From the NCBI GenBank assembly GCA_046727175.1, contig JBKPCD010000151.1, forward strand, positions 1-41,737: a DNA stretch of 41,737 bases. The letters are read 5' to 3'. Below the pieces are notes generated by a model, which worked only from the letters and a program-made list of their open reading frames with translations, was not told the DNA's origin and made no database searches. This DNA is from JBKPCD01 sp046727175. GTDB taxonomy: Bacteria; Acidobacteriota; Vicinamibacteria; Vicinamibacterales; 2-12-FULL-66-21. Of the stretch, positions 6,632 through 14,529 are shown in pieces. The translations under genes were made by a program, and so were the position numbers. Within the stretch, counting starts at the first letter, position 1. Every line of letters starts with the position of its first letter.

Positions 6632-8755
6632 TCACTCGCGCAACAGCCGCAGCGCGTTGGCGATCACCACCAGGGATGCGCCCATGTCGGCGATGACGGC
6701 CATCCACAGCGTCGCCGACCCGGCGACCGCCATCACGAGAAACGCGCTCTTCAGCACGAGTGAGAAGCCGATGTTCGCGCGGATATTTCGCGTGGTCGCG
6801 CGGCTCAGACGAACCGCGTACGGGATCTTCGGCAGCTCGTCGGCCATCAGCGCGACGTCCGCCGTCTCGAGCGCCGCATCTGTGCCTGCTGCCCCCATCG
6901 CAATCCCGACGTCGGCGGCAGCCAGCGCGGGCGCGTCGTTGACCCCGTCGCCGACCATCGCGAGGGTGCCGTACTTCTTCTGCAGCTCCGCGACCGCCGT
7001 GACCTTGTCCTCGGGCAGCAACGAGGCGCGATATTCGTCCACGCCAATCGAAGCCGCCAGGGTGCGTGCGGCGGCATCATGGTCTCCCGTCAGCAGCACA
7101 ACGTGCTCGACGCCGTGCTCGCGGAGCATCTGCAGCGTGTCACCGGCCGCATCGCGGAGGCGATCGGCGACACCGATAATGCCAATCGAGACCCCGCTGG
7201 CGCTCACGAGGACCGTGCTGCGGCCGCGCGCGGCAAGCGACTCGACGGCGTGGTCGATCTCGGGCGAGCACAGCTGGCGTTCTTCGAACAAGCGGTGGCT
7301 GCCAACGACAATGTGCTCGCCGCGGACGCGGCCCTGAGCGCCGCAGCCCGGGAGCGCCGTGAAATCGTCGACCGCGCCAACAAAAATGCCGTCGCCGCGC
7401 GCGCGGTGGATGATCGCGCGACCGATGGGATGCTCCGAACGCGTCTCGAGCGACGCCGCGAGGCCGAGAATCCTCGACGGGACAACCCCGTTGACGGACA
7501 GCACGTCGGTTACCTCGAGCCGACCGGTCGTCAGGGTTCCGGTCTTGTCGAACGCGATGCAGCGTACGGCCGCCAACGCCTCGAGCCGCGCGCCGCCTTT
7601 GATGAGCACGCCCTTCCGTGCCGCGGCGGCGAGCGCCGACACGATCGAGACCGGCGTCGAGATCACGAGCGCGCAGGGGCAGGAAATCACGAGCAGCACG
7701 AGCGCCCGATAGATCCAGGTGGCCCAGGAACCACCGAGCAGCCAGGGCGCAACTGACGCGAGGGTCACCGCGAGGACAAGGACGGCCGGCGTGTAGACGC
7801 GAGCGAAACGATCGACGAAGGTCTGGCTCGGGGCGCGCTGCGCCTGCGCGCGCTCGACAAGGTGGATGATGTGTGCGAGCGTCGAGTCGCGACGAACCCG
7901 GGTCACGGTGATCTCCAGCGCGCCGCGGCCGTTGATGCTCCCGGCGAACACCTCGTCGTTTACTCGCTTCTCGACGGGAAGCGACTCGCCGGTCACCGGC
8001 GCCTGGTTGACATGGCTGTCGCCGGCACGCACGCGCCCATCGAGTGGGATCTTTTCCCCCGGACGGACGACGACTACATCGCCAACCCGGACATCGTCCA
8101 CCGGAACGTGCACCTCGATCCCGTCACGCTGCACGAGTGCCTCGACCGGCGCCAGGTCCATCAGTGCGCGAATCGCGCCACGCGCCCGCGCCATGGCTCG
8201 CGATTCCAGGAGCTGCGCGAGCGCGAACAGAAATACAACCGACGCACCTTCGTTCCATTCGCCGAGCGCGATCGCGCCGAGCACTGCGACAAGCATGAGC
8301 ACGTTGATGTCGAGCACGCGCGACCGAATCGAAGTCCAGCTCCGTCGCGCGGTGTTGACGCCACCCGTGAGGATGGCAACAAGGAAAGGCGACCACGACC
8401 AGGAGCTGTGGATACCGGCGAATTGCAACAGCAGGCCGACACCGAGCGCGAGGCCCGAGACAACCACGAGCCGCTCCCGCCTCGCCGATTCCGGCACAGG
8501 GCGCGGCTCTTCGTGCTCCAGCCACGCGCGCATGCCGGTTTGTGCGACCGCCTCGGCAATGCCGGATGTGGAGAGCTTCGCGGCGTCGTACTTGATTCGA
8601 AGGCGCTGCCCGACGACGTCCGCATCCAGCGCCTCGAGGCCCGCCAGCCGCTTCAGACGATGCTCCAGGATCGCCACTTCCTCGTGGCAGTCCATGCCTT
8701 CAATCTTGAAGGTCGACTCCGCGTGAAGTTCGCAGACGGGACAGCTGGTAGACAT
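6632..8755 (-). CDS. cadA: Heavy-metal P1B-type ATPase (Zn/Cd/Pb export)
   Basis: A 707-residue P-type ATPase predicted to pump Zn(II), Cd(II) or Pb(II) out of the cytoplasm. The N-terminus has a CPVC motif (residues 5-8) and a heavy-metal-associated domain with GMDCHEE (20-26). This HMA motif has one cysteine followed by His-Glu-Glu instead of CxxC. The ion-binding CPC is at 359-361, the phosphorylation motif DKTGT begins at D403, and TGES and GDGVNDAP are both present. Membrane helices flank these domains in the usual P1B order. It lies downstream of an ArsR/SmtB-type gene in the same direction, so metal-controlled co-expression is likely. A heptamer array fills the gap between the two. Zn/Cd rather than Cu is chosen from the paired regulator and the CPC context. 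Confidence 0.93.
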   Translation of the reverse strand: MSTSCPVCELHAESTFKIEGMDCHEEVAILEHRLKRLAGLEALDADVVGQRLRIKYDAAKLSTSGIAEAVAQTGMRAWLEHEEPRPVPESARRERLVVVSGLALGVGLLLQFAGIHSSWSWSPFLVAILTGGVNTARRSWTSIRSRVLDINVLMLVAVLGAIALGEWNEGASVVFLFALAQLLESRAMARARGAIRALMDLAPVEALVQRDGIEVHVPVDDVRVGDVVVVRPGEKIPLDGRVRAGDSHVNQAPVTGESLPVEKRVNDEVFAGSINGRGALEITVTRVRRDSTLAHIIHLVERAQAQRAPSQTFVDRFARVYTPAVLVLAVTLASVAPWLLGGSWATWIYRALVLLVISCPCALVISTPVSIVSALAAAARKGVLIKGGARLEALAAVRCIAFDKTGTLTTGRLEVTDVLSVNGVVPSRILGLAASLETRSEHPIGRAIIHRARGDGIFVGAVDDFTALPGCGAQGRVRGEHIVVGSHRLFEERQLCSPEIDHAVESLAARGRSTVLVSASGVSIGIIGVADRLRDAAGDTLQMLREHGVEHVVLLTGDHDAAARTLAASIGVDEYRASLLPEDKVTAVAELQKKYGTLAMVGDGVNDAPALAAADVGIAMGAAGTDAALETADVALMADELPKIPYAVRLSRATTRNIRANIGFSLVLKSAFLVMAVAGSATLWMAVIADMGASLVVIANALRLLRE

Positions 8756-8758
8756 AAC

Positions 8759-8968
8759 CCATTGACGATTGCAGAGTGCCGACTGCGGATTGACGGATTA
8801 TCGATTGTTGATTTCGATTGCGGATTCTTGATTTGGTTTGCCGATCGTTGATTTGCGGATGGCTCGTCGACTTGAGCGCTCGAAAATCACGATCAACAAT
8901 CCCAATCCGCAATCCCAATCCGCAATCAACACTCCGTCAATCTGCAATCTGCAATCTGCAATCTACAA
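8759..8968. repeat. Heptamer-period inverted array (TTGCGGA / CAATCTG type)
   Basis: The left half reads in 7-bp steps TTGACGA, TTGCAGA, GTGCCGA, CTGCGGA. The right half carries the complement (CAATCCG, CAATCTG, CAATCTG, CAATCTA). The outer end CATTGACGATTG (8761-8772) is identical to the end of the array at 25.06 kb. On the minus strand the array begins at the arsR stop codon (TGA at 8971-8969 lies inside a unit) and ends just before the ATPase start. It could fold in the operon mRNA and uncouple regulator and pump expression. Confidence 0.85.
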
Positions 8969-9391
8969 TCATTGGCTTTCTTGAACATGCGTGAGCGCCT
9001 GGCGGAGCAGTTCGATGATGTGGTGGTCGTCCAGCGAATAGAACACCATGCGGCCCGCGCGGCGCGGACGCACGAGACGCATGCTGCGCAAGAGGCGCAG
9101 CTGGTGGGACACGGCCGATTCGCTGATGCCCGCAATCGAGGCAATGTCGCAGACGCACACCTCGCCGCCACTCAACGCATCGAGGATGCGCACGCGCGTC
9201 GGATCTCCGAGCACGCGAAAAGTCTCCGCCAGCGCGTGCACTGCTCGCACCGAGATCAGCAGCTGCCGTCGCGCGGCAGTGCCGCCGGCGTCGAGATGCG
9301 GCGCTTCGCACGCCTCCCGATCGGGGGGTGGCGTGACGTCTGTTTGAGAGGCTGTCGTTTGTGACACCTGAATATCTGAGCAGATGCTCAC
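8969..9391 (-). CDS. ArsR/SmtB-family metal-sensing repressor
   Basis: A 140-residue winged-helix regulator. The DNA-binding core spans about residues 52-125. Two metal sites can be read. CVCD (Cys79, Cys81) fits the alpha3 site of CadC/ArsR proteins. D122, H124, H135 and E138 in the last helix have the exact spacing of the alpha5 zinc site of SmtB/CzrA (+2, +11, +3). Extra cysteines, Cys4 and Cys28, lie in the N-terminal arm. It probably represses itself and the P-type ATPase until Zn/Cd binds. The GTG at 9391 overlaps a likely operator and promoter start, so a later GTG at 9367 is also possible, which would remove Cys4. The stop codon lies within the heptamer array. Confidence 0.9.
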   Translation of the reverse strand: MSICSDIQVSQTTASQTDVTPPPDREACEAPHLDAGGTAARRQLLISVRAVHALAETFRVLGDPTRVRILDALSGGEVCVCDIASIAGISESAVSHQLRLLRSMRLVRPRRAGRMVFYSLDDHHIIELLRQALTHVQESQ

Positions 9392-9396
9392 ATGTC
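9371..9396 (-). promoter_or_regulatory. Probable ArsR/SmtB operator (12-2-12 palindrome)
   Basis: The sequence AATATCTGAGCA-GA-TGCTCACATGTC has the 12-2-12 layout known for SmtB/CzrA/CadC operators, with a perfect TGAGCA/TGCTCA core. Nine of twelve half-site positions are symmetric. It covers the predicted transcription start and the first codons of the regulator gene, which fits autorepression. Confidence 0.65.
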
Positions 9397-9425
9397 AGTG
9401 TAGCCGAGCCTGCCGCCTCGATCAA
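9397..9425 (-). promoter_or_regulatory. Promoter of the arsR-type/P-ATPase operon
   Basis: On the minus strand TTGATC (9425-9420), a 17-base spacer and TACACT (9402-9397) form a fair sigma-70 promoter. Transcription would start near 9390, at the annotated GTG, so the message is leaderless or starts at a later codon. The operator lies directly over the start site. Confidence 0.5.
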
Positions 9426-9455
9426 CCGGCGCTCCGGCGCCACACCGGGGCGACC

Positions 9456-9485
9456 TTGACACGTTTTTCCCGCAATGTTTACTAT
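9456..9485 (+). promoter_or_regulatory. Sigma-70-type promoter for the Gld-type ABC operon
   Basis: A perfect -35 TTGACA (9456-9461) is followed by 18 bases and TACTAT (9480-9485). The predicted start near 9492 leaves a leader of about 186 bases before the first gene. No riboswitch was recognised in that leader. Confidence 0.6.
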
Positions 9486-9677
9486 GGAGGATTGGACTGT
9501 AATCGGCGTCCTGTCTACACCTTACGTCCTGAGTTCGTGACGCGGAAGCCGCTGGCATCCTAGCTGAAATGAACAGGTCTTTTTGCAAGGGGAACTGGCC
9601 ATTTCAAGCTGGAGTTGCGCCGGGCCGCCGGCTGTGTCGGCCTGGCTTTTCGCATCCCGGTGAATGGGGAGTCATTC

Positions 9678-10658
9678 GTGATTGAAGTTCAACACATAAC
9701 AAAACGCTACGGCCGCGTGACGGCCGTCGACGACGTGAGCTTCCGCGTAGAGCGCGGAGAAATCCTCGGCTTCCTCGGCCCCAACGGAGCCGGGAAAACC
9801 ACGACGATGCGGATTCTCACCGGATACATGCCGCCAAGCGAAGGGCGGGCCACGGTCGCTGGCTTCGACGTCTTCAACGAGCCGATCGAGGCCAAGCGGC
9901 GAACCGGATACCTCCCCGAAACGCCGCCGCTCTACCCGGAAATGACGGTGCGCGAGTATCTCGACTTCGTCGCGCGCATCAAGGGCGTGCCGCCTCCCGA
10001 GCGCAGGGATCGCGTGACCGGCGCGATGAAGCGCACGCACGTCGACGACATGGCTGACCGCCATTGCGCAAAGCTGTCGAAAGGTTATCGCCAGCGCGTC
10101 GGGATAGCGCAGGCGCTCATCCACAATCCCGAAGTGCTGATACTCGATGAGCCAACCGCAGGCCTCGACCCGAAGCAGATCATCGAAACGCGCGATCTGA
10201 TTCGCGGCCTGGCCGGCGACCACACGATCGTCCTCAGCACGCACATCCTTCCCGAAGTCGTCCGGACCTGCCAGCGCGTTGTCATCATCAACAAAGGACG
10301 CGTGGTCGCCGTCGATACGCCCGAGAACCTGACGGCGCGGCTCAAAGGCGCGGAGACGATGTACGTGCAGGTCGACGCGGGCGGCGAAGAGGCCGGCCCC
10401 GTGCTCGCCAGTGTGCCGGGGGTCAGCCGGGTCACCGCGCCGGACGGACGGGGCGGACGCGGCGGGTTCGAGGTGGAGAGCGATCGCGGCGTGGACGTCC
10501 GCCGCGAGCTCGCGCGTGCCGTCGTCAATCGAGGCTGGGGGCTGCTGGAGCTGCGGCCGATGCGAATGAGTCTCGAAGAGATCTTCCTGCAGGTGACCAC
10601 CGATGAGGCCCCTGAGGCGGCGGCGGAACCAGGGAAGCCGGAGGTGTCCGTTGGATAG
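9678..10658 (+). CDS. ABC transporter ATP-binding protein, GldA-like
   Basis: A 326-residue ABC ATPase. It shows Walker A GPNGAGKT (residues 34-41), signature LSKGYRQRVGIAQAL, Walker B VLILDEPTAGLDP and the switch histidine in STHILPE. The extra C-terminal 90 residues resemble those of the GldA/NatA group. With the next two genes it forms a Gld-type unit (ATPase, permease, GldG-like auxiliary protein). In Bacteroidetes this unit is tied to gliding; elsewhere its cargo is unknown. The GTG at 9678 was chosen because GGGGAG lies about seven bases upstream and homologues begin with this IEVQHITKRYG segment. The gene overlaps the permease by eight bases. Confidence 0.9.
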   Translation: MIEVQHITKRYGRVTAVDDVSFRVERGEILGFLGPNGAGKTTTMRILTGYMPPSEGRATVAGFDVFNEPIEAKRRTGYLPETPPLYPEMTVREYLDFVARIKGVPPPERRDRVTGAMKRTHVDDMADRHCAKLSKGYRQRVGIAQALIHNPEVLILDEPTAGLDPKQIIETRDLIRGLAGDHTIVLSTHILPEVVRTCQRVVIINKGRVVAVDTPENLTARLKGAETMYVQVDAGGEEAGPVLASVPGVSRVTAPDGRGGRGGFEVESDRGVDVRRELARAVVNRGWGLLELRPMRMSLEEIFLQVTTDEAPEAAAEPGKPEVSVG

Positions 10659-11427
10659 CGTTCGAAACATCCTCGCGATCGCCGGCAAGGAGCTGCGATC
10701 GTACTTCGCGTCGCCAATCGCCTACGTGATCGTCGGGCTCTTTGCGTTGTTGTTCGGGTGGTTCTTCTGGGTGTTCCTGCGTTTCTTCGTGGACCAGAGC
10801 CAGCGAATGATGATGATGGGCGGCGGCGGGAACATGAACGTCAACGAACAGATGATCAGCAATCTGCTGCAGAACGCGGCCATCATCATTCTGTTCGTGG
10901 TCCCGATGATCACGATGCGGACCTATTCGGAAGAAAAGCGGTCCGGAACCATCGAGCTGCTGCTCACGTCGCCCGTGACCGACCTCGAGATTATCCTTGG
11001 CAAGTTCCTCGGCGCCATGGCGCTCTTCGTCGCGATGCTGCTCGTCACGATGATCGACATCGCCATTCTCTTCAGGCTCGGCAACCCGGAGTTGCGGCCG
11101 ATCCTCGCCGGATATCTCGGGCTCCTGCTACTCGGCGGATGCTTCATCTCGATGGGCCTTCTGATGTCGAGCCTGACGAAGAATCAGATCGTCGCCGCAG
11201 TCATGACGTTCGCCGTCTTCCTCATGCTCTGGGTAATCGATTGGCCTACCGACAGCGGCGGGTCCACCACGCGGACCGTGATTGGCTATCTTTCGATCGT
11301 CAAGCACCTCGATGACTTCACCAAAGGCATCCTGGACACGAAACACATCATCTACTATCTAAGTTTCATCACATTCGGGCTGTTCCTGACTGCCAAGTCC
11401 GTGGATACGGAACGCTGGCGCGGGTGA
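10651..11427 (+). CDS. ABC transporter permease, GldF-like (ABC-2 type)
   Basis: A 258-residue integral membrane protein of the ABC-2 permease type, with about six membrane helices. The N-terminal segment IAGKELRSYFASPIAYVI and the following EEKRSGTIELLLTSPVTDLEIILGKFLGA are typical of GldF and related permeases. A Met-rich stretch (MMMMGGGGNMNVNEQM) occupies the first external loop. The chosen start is TTG at 10651, with GGAGG six bases upstream, inside the end of the ATPase gene. This overlap indicates coupled translation. It pairs with the upstream ATPase. Confidence 0.9.
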   Translation: MDSVRNILAIAGKELRSYFASPIAYVIVGLFALLFGWFFWVFLRFFVDQSQRMMMMGGGGNMNVNEQMISNLLQNAAIIILFVVPMITMRTYSEEKRSGTIELLLTSPVTDLEIILGKFLGAMALFVAMLLVTMIDIAILFRLGNPELRPILAGYLGLLLLGGCFISMGLLMSSLTKNQIVAAVMTFAVFLMLWVIDWPTDSGGSTTRTVIGYLSIVKHLDDFTKGILDTKHIIYYLSFITFGLFLTAKSVDTERWRG

Positions 11428-11449
11428 ATCCGACTCGTAATCAAGAAGT

Positions 11450-13027
11450 ATGCTCAAACGAATTCTTGGACTCCTCGGCTGGCTGGGCGTCGCGCTCGTG
11501 CTCTCGGCGCTCGCTATCTCACAACTCAGGCCTGAATGGCAGTGGTATCGAACACTCGCCATCGCCGGCCTCGTCTGCACATTGTTGTACGTCCTGAGTC
11601 AGTGGCGCGAGATCGCGCGCGAGTTCTCGGGCCGCCAGGCGCGGTTTGGCAGCCTCGCCGTCGCGAGCATTCTGGTGGTTCTCGGCATCCTGGGAGCGAT
11701 CAACTACCTCGCCGTACGTCACAACAGGCGCTGGGATCTGACAGCGGCGAAGCAGTACACGCTCTCCGATCAGACCAAGAAGGTCGTGCAGGGATTGAAC
11801 AAACCGGTGCACGCAACGGTCTTTGCGCGCACGGAAGACTTCGACCGATTCCGCAACCGACTCCAGGAATACCAGTACCAGTCGAAGCAATTGCAGGTCG
11901 AATACGTCGACCCCGAAAAGCGTCCTGCATTGGCGGAAAAGTTGAAGGAGAACGCGCTCGGGACGATCGTGCTCGAATACGAAGGGCGCACGCAGCGCGT
12001 CACGACGGACGCCGAGCAGGACCTGACGAACGGCCTGATCAAGGTCGTCCAGGGAACTCAACACAAGGTCTACTTCGTCCAGGGCCACGGCGAACGCGAT
12101 CTCAACGGCTCCGACGAGCGCGGGTTCAGCGCGATCAAACAGGAGCTCGGGTCCGACAACTTCACCGCGGAGCCGCTCATTCTCCTGCAGCAGGCCATCC
12201 CCGACGACGCGACGGTCGTCGTGATCGGCGGGCCGCAAACGGACCTCCTGCAGCCGGAGATCGACAAGCTCAAGTCGTACCTCGTCAAAGGTGGAAAGCT
12301 GCTGGTACTGGTCGATCCGCCGCAGCGCGCCGATGCGCCGCCTCTCACAAACCTGATCGCGTTGCTCAAGGATTGGTCGATCGAGGTCGGCACGGGCGCG
12401 ATTCTGGATCCGATGAGCCAGCTGCGCGGCGCGTCGGCCGACGTGCCGGTTGCGGCGCCGCCGTATCCATACCACGCGATCACGAACACGTTCAGGATGC
12501 TGACCGCATTCCCCTACGCGCGGCCGGTGAAACCAATCGAGGGAGGCGGCAGTGGACGAACGGCGACGACGTTCATCCAGAGCGGCCGGAACAGCTGGGC
12601 GGAAACGGATCTGAAGCTCCTGACGACAAAGGGAGAAGCGCAGCCCAATTTCGATCAGGGAGACGTTCAAGGACCTGTGTCGCTCGCCGTTGCGATGTCG
12701 ACGCCAGCGACAGTCACGGCGCCGGCAACGACGAACAACGGAAGCGACGATCAGAAAAAACCGGAAACGAGGGTCGTCGTGGTCGGGGACTCGGACTTCG
12801 TGACGAACGGCTTCCTGGGCACCGGCGGGAACCGCGACATGTTCCTGAACATCGTCAACTGGCTCGCGCAGCAGGAGAACCTGATCTCGGTCCGGCCGCG
12901 CAATCCGGAGGATCGTCGGATCACGCTGACGGCCGGTCAGGAACGGTTCATTTTCTGGCTGACGGTGCTCATCATCCCTGGCACGATCCTGCTCGCGGGC
13001 GTTCAAACATGGTGGCGGAGGCGGTAG
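11450..13027 (+). CDS. GldG-like ABC-type auxiliary membrane protein
   Basis: A 525-residue protein of the GldG/ABC auxiliary family. Three N-terminal hydrophobic segments end in AINYLAVRHNRRWDLTAAKQ, the family's recognisable entry to its extracytoplasmic domain (compare the typical RFDLT..K.Y.LS pattern). The central region includes VYFVQGHGERDLNGSDERGF and VVVIGGPQTDLLQPEIDKL. A C-terminal helix (FWLTVLIIPGTILLAGVQTWW) anchors the far end. It probably works with the preceding ATPase and permease; the biochemical role of this family is not settled. It begins 22 bases after the permease and its stop directly abuts the next ATG. Confidence 0.88.
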   Translation: MLKRILGLLGWLGVALVLSALAISQLRPEWQWYRTLAIAGLVCTLLYVLSQWREIAREFSGRQARFGSLAVASILVVLGILGAINYLAVRHNRRWDLTAAKQYTLSDQTKKVVQGLNKPVHATVFARTEDFDRFRNRLQEYQYQSKQLQVEYVDPEKRPALAEKLKENALGTIVLEYEGRTQRVTTDAEQDLTNGLIKVVQGTQHKVYFVQGHGERDLNGSDERGFSAIKQELGSDNFTAEPLILLQQAIPDDATVVVIGGPQTDLLQPEIDKLKSYLVKGGKLLVLVDPPQRADAPPLTNLIALLKDWSIEVGTGAILDPMSQLRGASADVPVAAPPYPYHAITNTFRMLTAFPYARPVKPIEGGGSGRTATTFIQSGRNSWAETDLKLLTTKGEAQPNFDQGDVQGPVSLAVAMSTPATVTAPATTNNGSDDQKKPETRVVVVGDSDFVTNGFLGTGGNRDMFLNIVNWLAQQENLISVRPRNPEDRRITLTAGQERFIFWLTVLIIPGTILLAGVQTWWRRR

Positions 13028-14419
13028 ATGCGTGGGGTTCGGTCATTGCTCGTGCTGCTCGTCTTGCTGGCCGCGATTGGCGGCTACGCGATTTACGAAT
13101 CCAGGCGCCCAGCGGATTCTGGTGAAAAGAAGGACAAGGTCTTCAACGTAGAGGCGGACAAGATCGAGGAGATTGCGGTCAAGTCAGAGAAGGGCGACCG
13201 CACGACGGTGCGAAAGACCGGCACCGAATGGCAGATCGTCCAACCGATCACGGCGAAGCCGGATGCCTCCGAGGTATCGGGCATCACCTCGAATCTCGCA
13301 TCGCTCGAAGTGCAACGCGTCATCGACGAGAAGCCGTCGGATATCTCGGAGTACGGGCTGAAGGATCCGCGCGTTGAGGTGGCCTTCAAGTCAGGGGGAC
13401 AGGAGCGGAAGCTTCTGATCGGCAAGAAGACGCCGCCGGGCACCGACCTCTACGCCAAGCTCGCGGATTCGAACCGCGTGTTCCTCATCCAGTCGTACCT
13501 CGACACCACCTTCAACAAGGGCACGTTCGACCTGCGCGACAAGGCCGTATTGACGGTCAATCGCGACAACATCGACACCGTCACAGTGACGACGACAGCT
13601 GCAAAGACCATGAAGGTGGTGAAGTCGAGCGGGGAGTGGAAGCTTGCGGAGCCGGTCGCGGTCCGCGCGGACTTCAGTGCAGTCGAAAGCCTCGTCAGCC
13701 GCCTGAGCACACTGCAGATGAAGTCGATCGCGGCGCCCGAGATCAAGAAGCCCGAGGAATACGGTCTCGACAAACCGCTTGCAACAGTGACGATCGGCGC
13801 CGGCTCCTCACAGGCGAGGCTCGCGGTCGGAAAATCGGCCGGTGAGGGCACGGTATACGCGCAGGATCTGTCTCGCCCGATGGTGCTGACCATCGAGTCA
13901 TCTCTCCTCGACGAGCTCAAGAAGGATCCCGGCGACTACCGCCAGAAGGATCTGCTCGACACGCGCGCGTTCAATGCGAACCGGATCGAGGTCACGCGTG
14001 GAACCGAAACCGTCGCGTTCGAGAAAACCAAGACGAAGAACAAGGACGGCAAGGACGAGGAGAAGTGGAGACAGGTTGCCCCGATGACGCGCGATGTCGA
14101 TCAGTCCAAGGTCGAGAATCTGATTTCCACGGCGACACAGGCCCGAGCCTCGAGCTTCGTCGACACTGAAGCGAAGACCGGCCTCGAAAAGCCCGAGCTC
14201 ACGATCGCGATCAAATCGAACGACGGCAAGCGCGAAGAGAAGGTGGCCTTCGCGAAGAGCGGCTCGGACGGCTACGCAGCGCGCGCGGGTGAGGCGGGCG
14301 CCGCAAAGATCGAGGCGTCCACGATCGACAACCTCGTCAAGACGCTCGACGAGCTGAAGAAGCCCGCGGAGGAGAAGAAGCCGGAGGAGCAGAAGAAGAC
14401 CGAGGAGCGGAAGAAATAG
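13028..14419 (+). CDS. DUF4340-domain protein
   Basis: A 463-residue protein with an N-terminal membrane anchor (LLVLLVLLAAIGGYAIYES) and repeated DUF4340-type modules. The module pattern recurs, for example EIAVKSEKGDRTTVRKTGTEWQIVQP, the SNLASLEVQRVI segment and EYGLKDP / EYGLDKP. The final 30 residues are almost all Lys, Glu and Pro. DUF4340 genes commonly follow GldG-type genes, so it is likely a periplasmic partner of the transporter; the function is unknown. It starts at the base after the GldG-like stop. The charged C-terminal coding stretch overlaps a possible start of the next gene. Confidence 0.85.
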   Translation: MRGVRSLLVLLVLLAAIGGYAIYESRRPADSGEKKDKVFNVEADKIEEIAVKSEKGDRTTVRKTGTEWQIVQPITAKPDASEVSGITSNLASLEVQRVIDEKPSDISEYGLKDPRVEVAFKSGGQERKLLIGKKTPPGTDLYAKLADSNRVFLIQSYLDTTFNKGTFDLRDKAVLTVNRDNIDTVTVTTTAAKTMKVVKSSGEWKLAEPVAVRADFSAVESLVSRLSTLQMKSIAAPEIKKPEEYGLDKPLATVTIGAGSSQARLAVGKSAGEGTVYAQDLSRPMVLTIESSLLDELKKDPGDYRQKDLLDTRAFNANRIEVTRGTETVAFEKTKTKNKDGKDEEKWRQVAPMTRDVDQSKVENLISTATQARASSFVDTEAKTGLEKPELTIAIKSNDGKREEKVAFAKSGSDGYAARAGEAGAAKIEASTIDNLVKTLDELKKPAEEKKPEEQKKTEERKK

Positions 14420-14529
14420 CCGCCGGCAGACTGCTCACCGCGACGACGCTCGCTGCAGGCCTGGCGCTCACGCCGGCGTGCGGCAGACATATTCCTGCTG
14501 TCGCGACGGCAACCCCGCCCACGAGCGAG
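14416..14529 (+). other. Likely unannotated signal-peptide extension of dacB
   Basis: The dacB frame continues upstream without a stop and encodes one Arg, a hydrophobic stretch rich in Leu, Ala and Thr, and a possible cleavage or lipidation site LTPAC. ATA at 14416-14418 overlaps the DUF4340 stop in ATAG, the same geometry as the many ATGA overlaps in this window. A start at ATA or CTG, or a recent ATG to ATA change, would explain it. Confidence 0.55.

Noticed and set aside
8759..8968. Array-like intergenic repeats suggesting CRISPR
   Set aside because: Units are 7 bp and contiguous, without spacers of constant length; no cas genes are present.
9492..9677. Riboswitch in the 186-base leader of the ABC operon
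   Set aside because: No conserved riboswitch core was recognised by eye; the leader may simply be long.
11519..13006. 495-codon minus-strand frame opposite the GldG-like gene
   Set aside because: High-GC third-position shadow; the plus-strand gene has clear family motifs and operon context.
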